Positions 61,725 through 64,000 of a stretch of DNA of 64,000 nt are shown piece after piece. The notes below the pieces were generated by a model. That model was not told the DNA's origin. It worked only from the letters and a program-made list of their open reading frames with translations, and did not search any database. Where the stretch lies: assembly GCF_900106945.1 (NCBI RefSeq), contig NZ_FNNE01000004.1, positions 1 through 64,000 of the forward strand. Direction: 5' to 3'. Position 1 is the stretch's first letter. Every line of letters starts with the position of its first letter. The translations under genes were made by a program, and so were the position numbers. The stretch is from Marinobacter mobilis (GTDB taxonomy: Bacteria > Pseudomonadota > Gammaproteobacteria > Pseudomonadales > Oleiphilaceae).

Positions 61725-62324
61725 TCAGCCGGCGGACACAGTGCCATGCCACACCGGCAGCGCCAGATCCTCCGGCTCTTCGTTGGGGCCACCGGTGCGA
61801 CTCTTGAAGGCCCCTTCCGCTATCGGAATGCGGAACAGGGCGGTCGCCTTGCGTTCTTTAGCATTAGGGGTGCGAACCTGATCCCAGCGGCCGGGCTCCA
61901 GCTGGTTAATCATCGCCGCGAAAGCCGCGTCGAATTCATCCGCGGCCGTTACCGCTTCCGCTTTACCGAACAGCACCAGCGACTGGTAGTTCGCACTGTG
62001 GTGAAAGGCCGATTTGCTCATTACCCATTCGTCGGTCACCGCAAAGGACAGGCACAGCGGTATGCCTGCGGCCAGCCGTTTCGACAGTCGCCCCCCGTTG
62101 AGCACATGGATATAGAGATTGTCATGCAACCGCCAGGCGGTGATGGGAATGATCCTTGGCTCTCCCTCTTCCACAAACGCCAGATGGGCAGTTTTCAGCC
62201 GGTCAATCAGTGCATAGGCGGGCGCACGGTCATAGCTGGCCCGCTTCGGTGCGCGTTTGACCCGGCTTCTCGGGCAGCAGGTGAGGGCAGATTCCAGAGG
62301 CGGTAGGGTTTCAGGGGACGACAT
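61725..62324 (-). CDS. Pyridoxamine 5'-phosphate oxidase-like flavin protein
   Basis: A 199-residue protein of the split-barrel FMN-binding fold. Text AHLAFVEEGEPRIIPITAWRLHDNLYIHV is typical of the general stress/PPOX-like group. It lacks the substrate residues of true PdxH, so it is probably not a vitamin B6 synthesis enzyme. It is divergent from the MocR gene (98 bp), which is often found beside a gene it controls. Confidence 0.87.
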   Translation of the reverse strand: MSSPETLPPLESALTCCPRSRVKRAPKRASYDRAPAYALIDRLKTAHLAFVEEGEPRIIPITAWRLHDNLYIHVLNGGRLSKRLAAGIPLCLSFAVTDEWVMSKSAFHHSANYQSLVLFGKAEAVTAADEFDAAFAAMINQLEPGRWDQVRTPNAKERKATALFRIPIAEGAFKSRTGGPNEEPEDLALPVWHGTVSAG

Positions 62325-62422
62325 CAGAAGCTCCTTTTTTCGTCGTTGGGAGCCCTATTAGAATTCGCATCTGATACCATAAAAAGATCCAGATTATAAC
62401 TTATCATGGGACCAGTTAATCA

Positions 62423-63865
62423 ATGACCCCCGTCATCGACGACCTGTCACTGGACGGCCCGGCCCCCTTGCAACAGCAACTCTACCGGCAACTGTCCCAG
62501 CGTATTCTTCAGCAGCGCTACCTTCCCGGCCGCCAGCTGCCATCCAGTCGCCAGCTGGCCGCTGACCTCGGCGTCAGCCGCAATACCGTCAACGCGGTCT
62601 ACGACCAACTCAAGGCCGAGGGCTTCCTTCGCAGCCAGGCCGGCAAGGGCATCTTCGTGCACGAGGACATTGAGCCCCACCGCCTCGCCTTTGAACGCGG
62701 CGCAACTTCCCGGCCGGTCGGCGCCGGACCGGGCATGCTGCCATCACTCCCACGCCCGGTGGGGCCGTTCCGGCGCGGCGATGACGATGCCAATCTGCCG
62801 TTCAATCCCGGCCTGCCGGACCTGGACGCGTTCCCCATCCGCAGCTGGAACCGGCTGCTCCATCACCAGGAAAGCCGCACCCAGCTGTTAGGCTACAGTG
62901 ACCTGCAGGGTTACCCGCCTCTGCGCAAGGCCATTGCCGAGTACGTGCGGGTTTCCCGCGGTGTGCGTTGCCACCACGATCAGGTGATTGTGACCCAGGG
63001 AGCCCAACAGGGGCTGGCGCTGATTGGCGACGTGTTTCTGCGCCCGGGGGACCGGGTACTGAGCGAAGACCCGGGCTATCGCGGCGCCCGATATGCGCTG
63101 GGCCGGCAGGGACATACCCTGGTGCCGGTGCCGCTCAGGCGTGAGGTGCTGGATATCGACGCCCTGGGTGACATAGGCCCGGCCCGGTTGTTGTACTGCA
63201 CCCCCACCCACCAGTACCCCATGGGGGGCATTCTCGATATTTCCCAGCGCATGGCCCTGGTGCAATGGGCGCAGCAAAACCAGACCTGGATCATCGAGGA
63301 CGACTACGACAGCGAGTTCCATTTCTGCAACAAACCCTTCGCCGCCATTCAGGGCCTGTTCGACCAGGCTCCGGTGCTGTATGTCGGCAGCTTCAGCAAG
63401 ACGCTGCTGCCGGCACTTAGGGTCGGTTATCTGGTGGTTCCCGAACCGCTGGTGGATCATTTCGTCTGGGCCAAACGCATCAGCGGTGGCGAAAGCCCGC
63501 TCCTGAGTCAGGCGGTGATTGCCGAGTTCATCGACAGTGGCCAGTTCACCCGTCACCTGCGGCGTATGCGTCAGCTCTACCGCGATAAATGGCAATATTT
63601 CCAGGCTCGGGTCAGCGAGACACTGGCCGGGCAGGTCACCCCGGTGGCCGAAAGCGCCGGGATGCACCAGGTGCTGGAGGGATCGTTCAACGATGGCGAG
63701 GTAAGCCGGAAACTGCGTCAGCGAGGGTATGGTAGCGCGCCCCTGAGCGACCATTTTATTGGCACCGCCAGACGCCAGGGGCTGGTCATGGGGTTCGCCA
63801 GTGCCAGTGAACGTGAAATCGACGGCTGCATTGCCGCCCTGGCACAGTTGCTGCCTGCCGGCTAG
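62423..63865 (+). CDS. MocR/PdxR-type GntR regulator with aminotransferase domain
   Basis: A 480-residue fusion. N-terminal GntR winged HTH (about 20-90: LPSSRQLAADLGVSRNTVNAVYDQL), linker, then a fold I aminotransferase domain (about 120-480) with PLP lysine in GSFSKTLLPALR and Asp in IIEDDYDSEF. MocR proteins use PLP-bound ligand to control transcription; the aminotransferase domain is usually not catalytic. A TATAAC -10 at 62395-62400 with CTGATA 18 bp upstream is the likely promoter. It probably controls the divergent PPOX-like gene. Confidence 0.92.
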   Translation: MTPVIDDLSLDGPAPLQQQLYRQLSQRILQQRYLPGRQLPSSRQLAADLGVSRNTVNAVYDQLKAEGFLRSQAGKGIFVHEDIEPHRLAFERGATSRPVGAGPGMLPSLPRPVGPFRRGDDDANLPFNPGLPDLDAFPIRSWNRLLHHQESRTQLLGYSDLQGYPPLRKAIAEYVRVSRGVRCHHDQVIVTQGAQQGLALIGDVFLRPGDRVLSEDPGYRGARYALGRQGHTLVPVPLRREVLDIDALGDIGPARLLYCTPTHQYPMGGILDISQRMALVQWAQQNQTWIIEDDYDSEFHFCNKPFAAIQGLFDQAPVLYVGSFSKTLLPALRVGYLVVPEPLVDHFVWAKRISGGESPLLSQAVIAEFIDSGQFTRHLRRMRQLYRDKWQYFQARVSETLAGQVTPVAESAGMHQVLEGSFNDGEVSRKLRQRGYGSAPLSDHFIGTARRQGLVMGFASASEREIDGCIAALAQLLPAG

Positions 63866-64000
63866 AGCACGGCGGTGACCAGCACCGAGACGGCGCTCAA
63901 GGTATCACTTTTCAATACCTGACAGCCGGCCAGCTGATACTTTATGCTTGACGGGTTTCAGGCCACCGGATGTGTGCTTGAATGCAACCACCCATTAACA

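Noticed and set aside
1..64000. Mobile elements, integrases, phage genes or attachment sites
   Set aside because: No transposase, recombinase or phage structural gene was seen, the only tRNA gene has no flanking duplication that I could find, and base composition is even apart from short promoter patches.
63866..64000. A gene at the right end of the window
   Set aside because: The last 135 bases show no start with a ribosome site and no conserved reading; probably a promoter or intergenic region of a gene beyond the window.

Overview
This is a GC-rich, gene-dense chromosomal stretch of a free-living Gram-negative bacterium. The gene set (type II NADH dehydrogenase, OprI/Lpp-type alanine-zipper lipoprotein, outer membrane phospholipase A, NucH/ExeM nuclease, OruR-like AraC regulator, DUF3369-EAL regulator, queuosine genes, MetE/MetR) points to a marine gammaproteobacterium close to Marinobacter. 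That placement is inference from gene content; no rRNA gene is present. I see no transposase, integrase, phage gene or CRISPR array.

Region 1 (8-8649) is the most interesting. An ECF sigma factor and a soluble zinc-finger anti-sigma factor sit among a VTT-domain/flavoprotein fusion, a cysteine-rich NPC-repeat cytochrome-like protein with a His-rich partner, a DUF3179 protein, and an arsM-arsC-nrtS operon. I find the same bipartite element, TGTAA(C/T)-N15-GTGTC, correctly oriented upstream of all four transcription units. This suggests one compact, apparently undescribed ECF regulon for metalloid or redox stress. Next come a PEBP-family protein and ndh.

Region 2 (10343-15754) is one tightly coupled leftward operon: a receiver-DUF3369-GGDEF-EAL regulator, a membrane histidine kinase, a porin and a PstS-like periplasmic protein. 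Region 3 (16116-23518) has tRNA-Gly(CCC), a CPA1 antiporter, two L,D-transpeptidases flanking an Lpp-like lipoprotein, a slipin-NfeD pair and an SDR. Region 4 (23576-34186) has a GDT1-family manganese exporter preceded by a recognisable yybP-ykoY (Mn2+) riboswitch, a MarR-MFS pair, a WYL regulator, a secreted nuclease, an esterase, an AraC regulator, queE-queC and a DnaQ-like exonuclease.

Region 5 (34245-43016) holds a candidate sRNA, small hypothetical genes, a response regulator, a membrane protein, a large hybrid kinase, a lipoprotein and a class C serine hydrolase. Region 6 (43161-54410) holds mtfA, then a cytochrome c lipoprotein, a Tat-exported aldonolactone-oxidase-like flavoprotein and a Tat-exported PLP enzyme that look like one periplasmic pathway. 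It continues with pldA, a K+ channel, a LigB dioxygenase, an Ada-like protein, ybaK, a GST, an orphan ABC binding protein and a pseudouridine synthase. Region 7 (54567-63865) has two related secreted proteins (one with a YadA-like stretch, one with a GlyGly-CTERM-like tail), a trpB without trpA, divergent metE/metR with a MetR box, a PF10118 protein, and a divergent PPOX-family/MocR pair.
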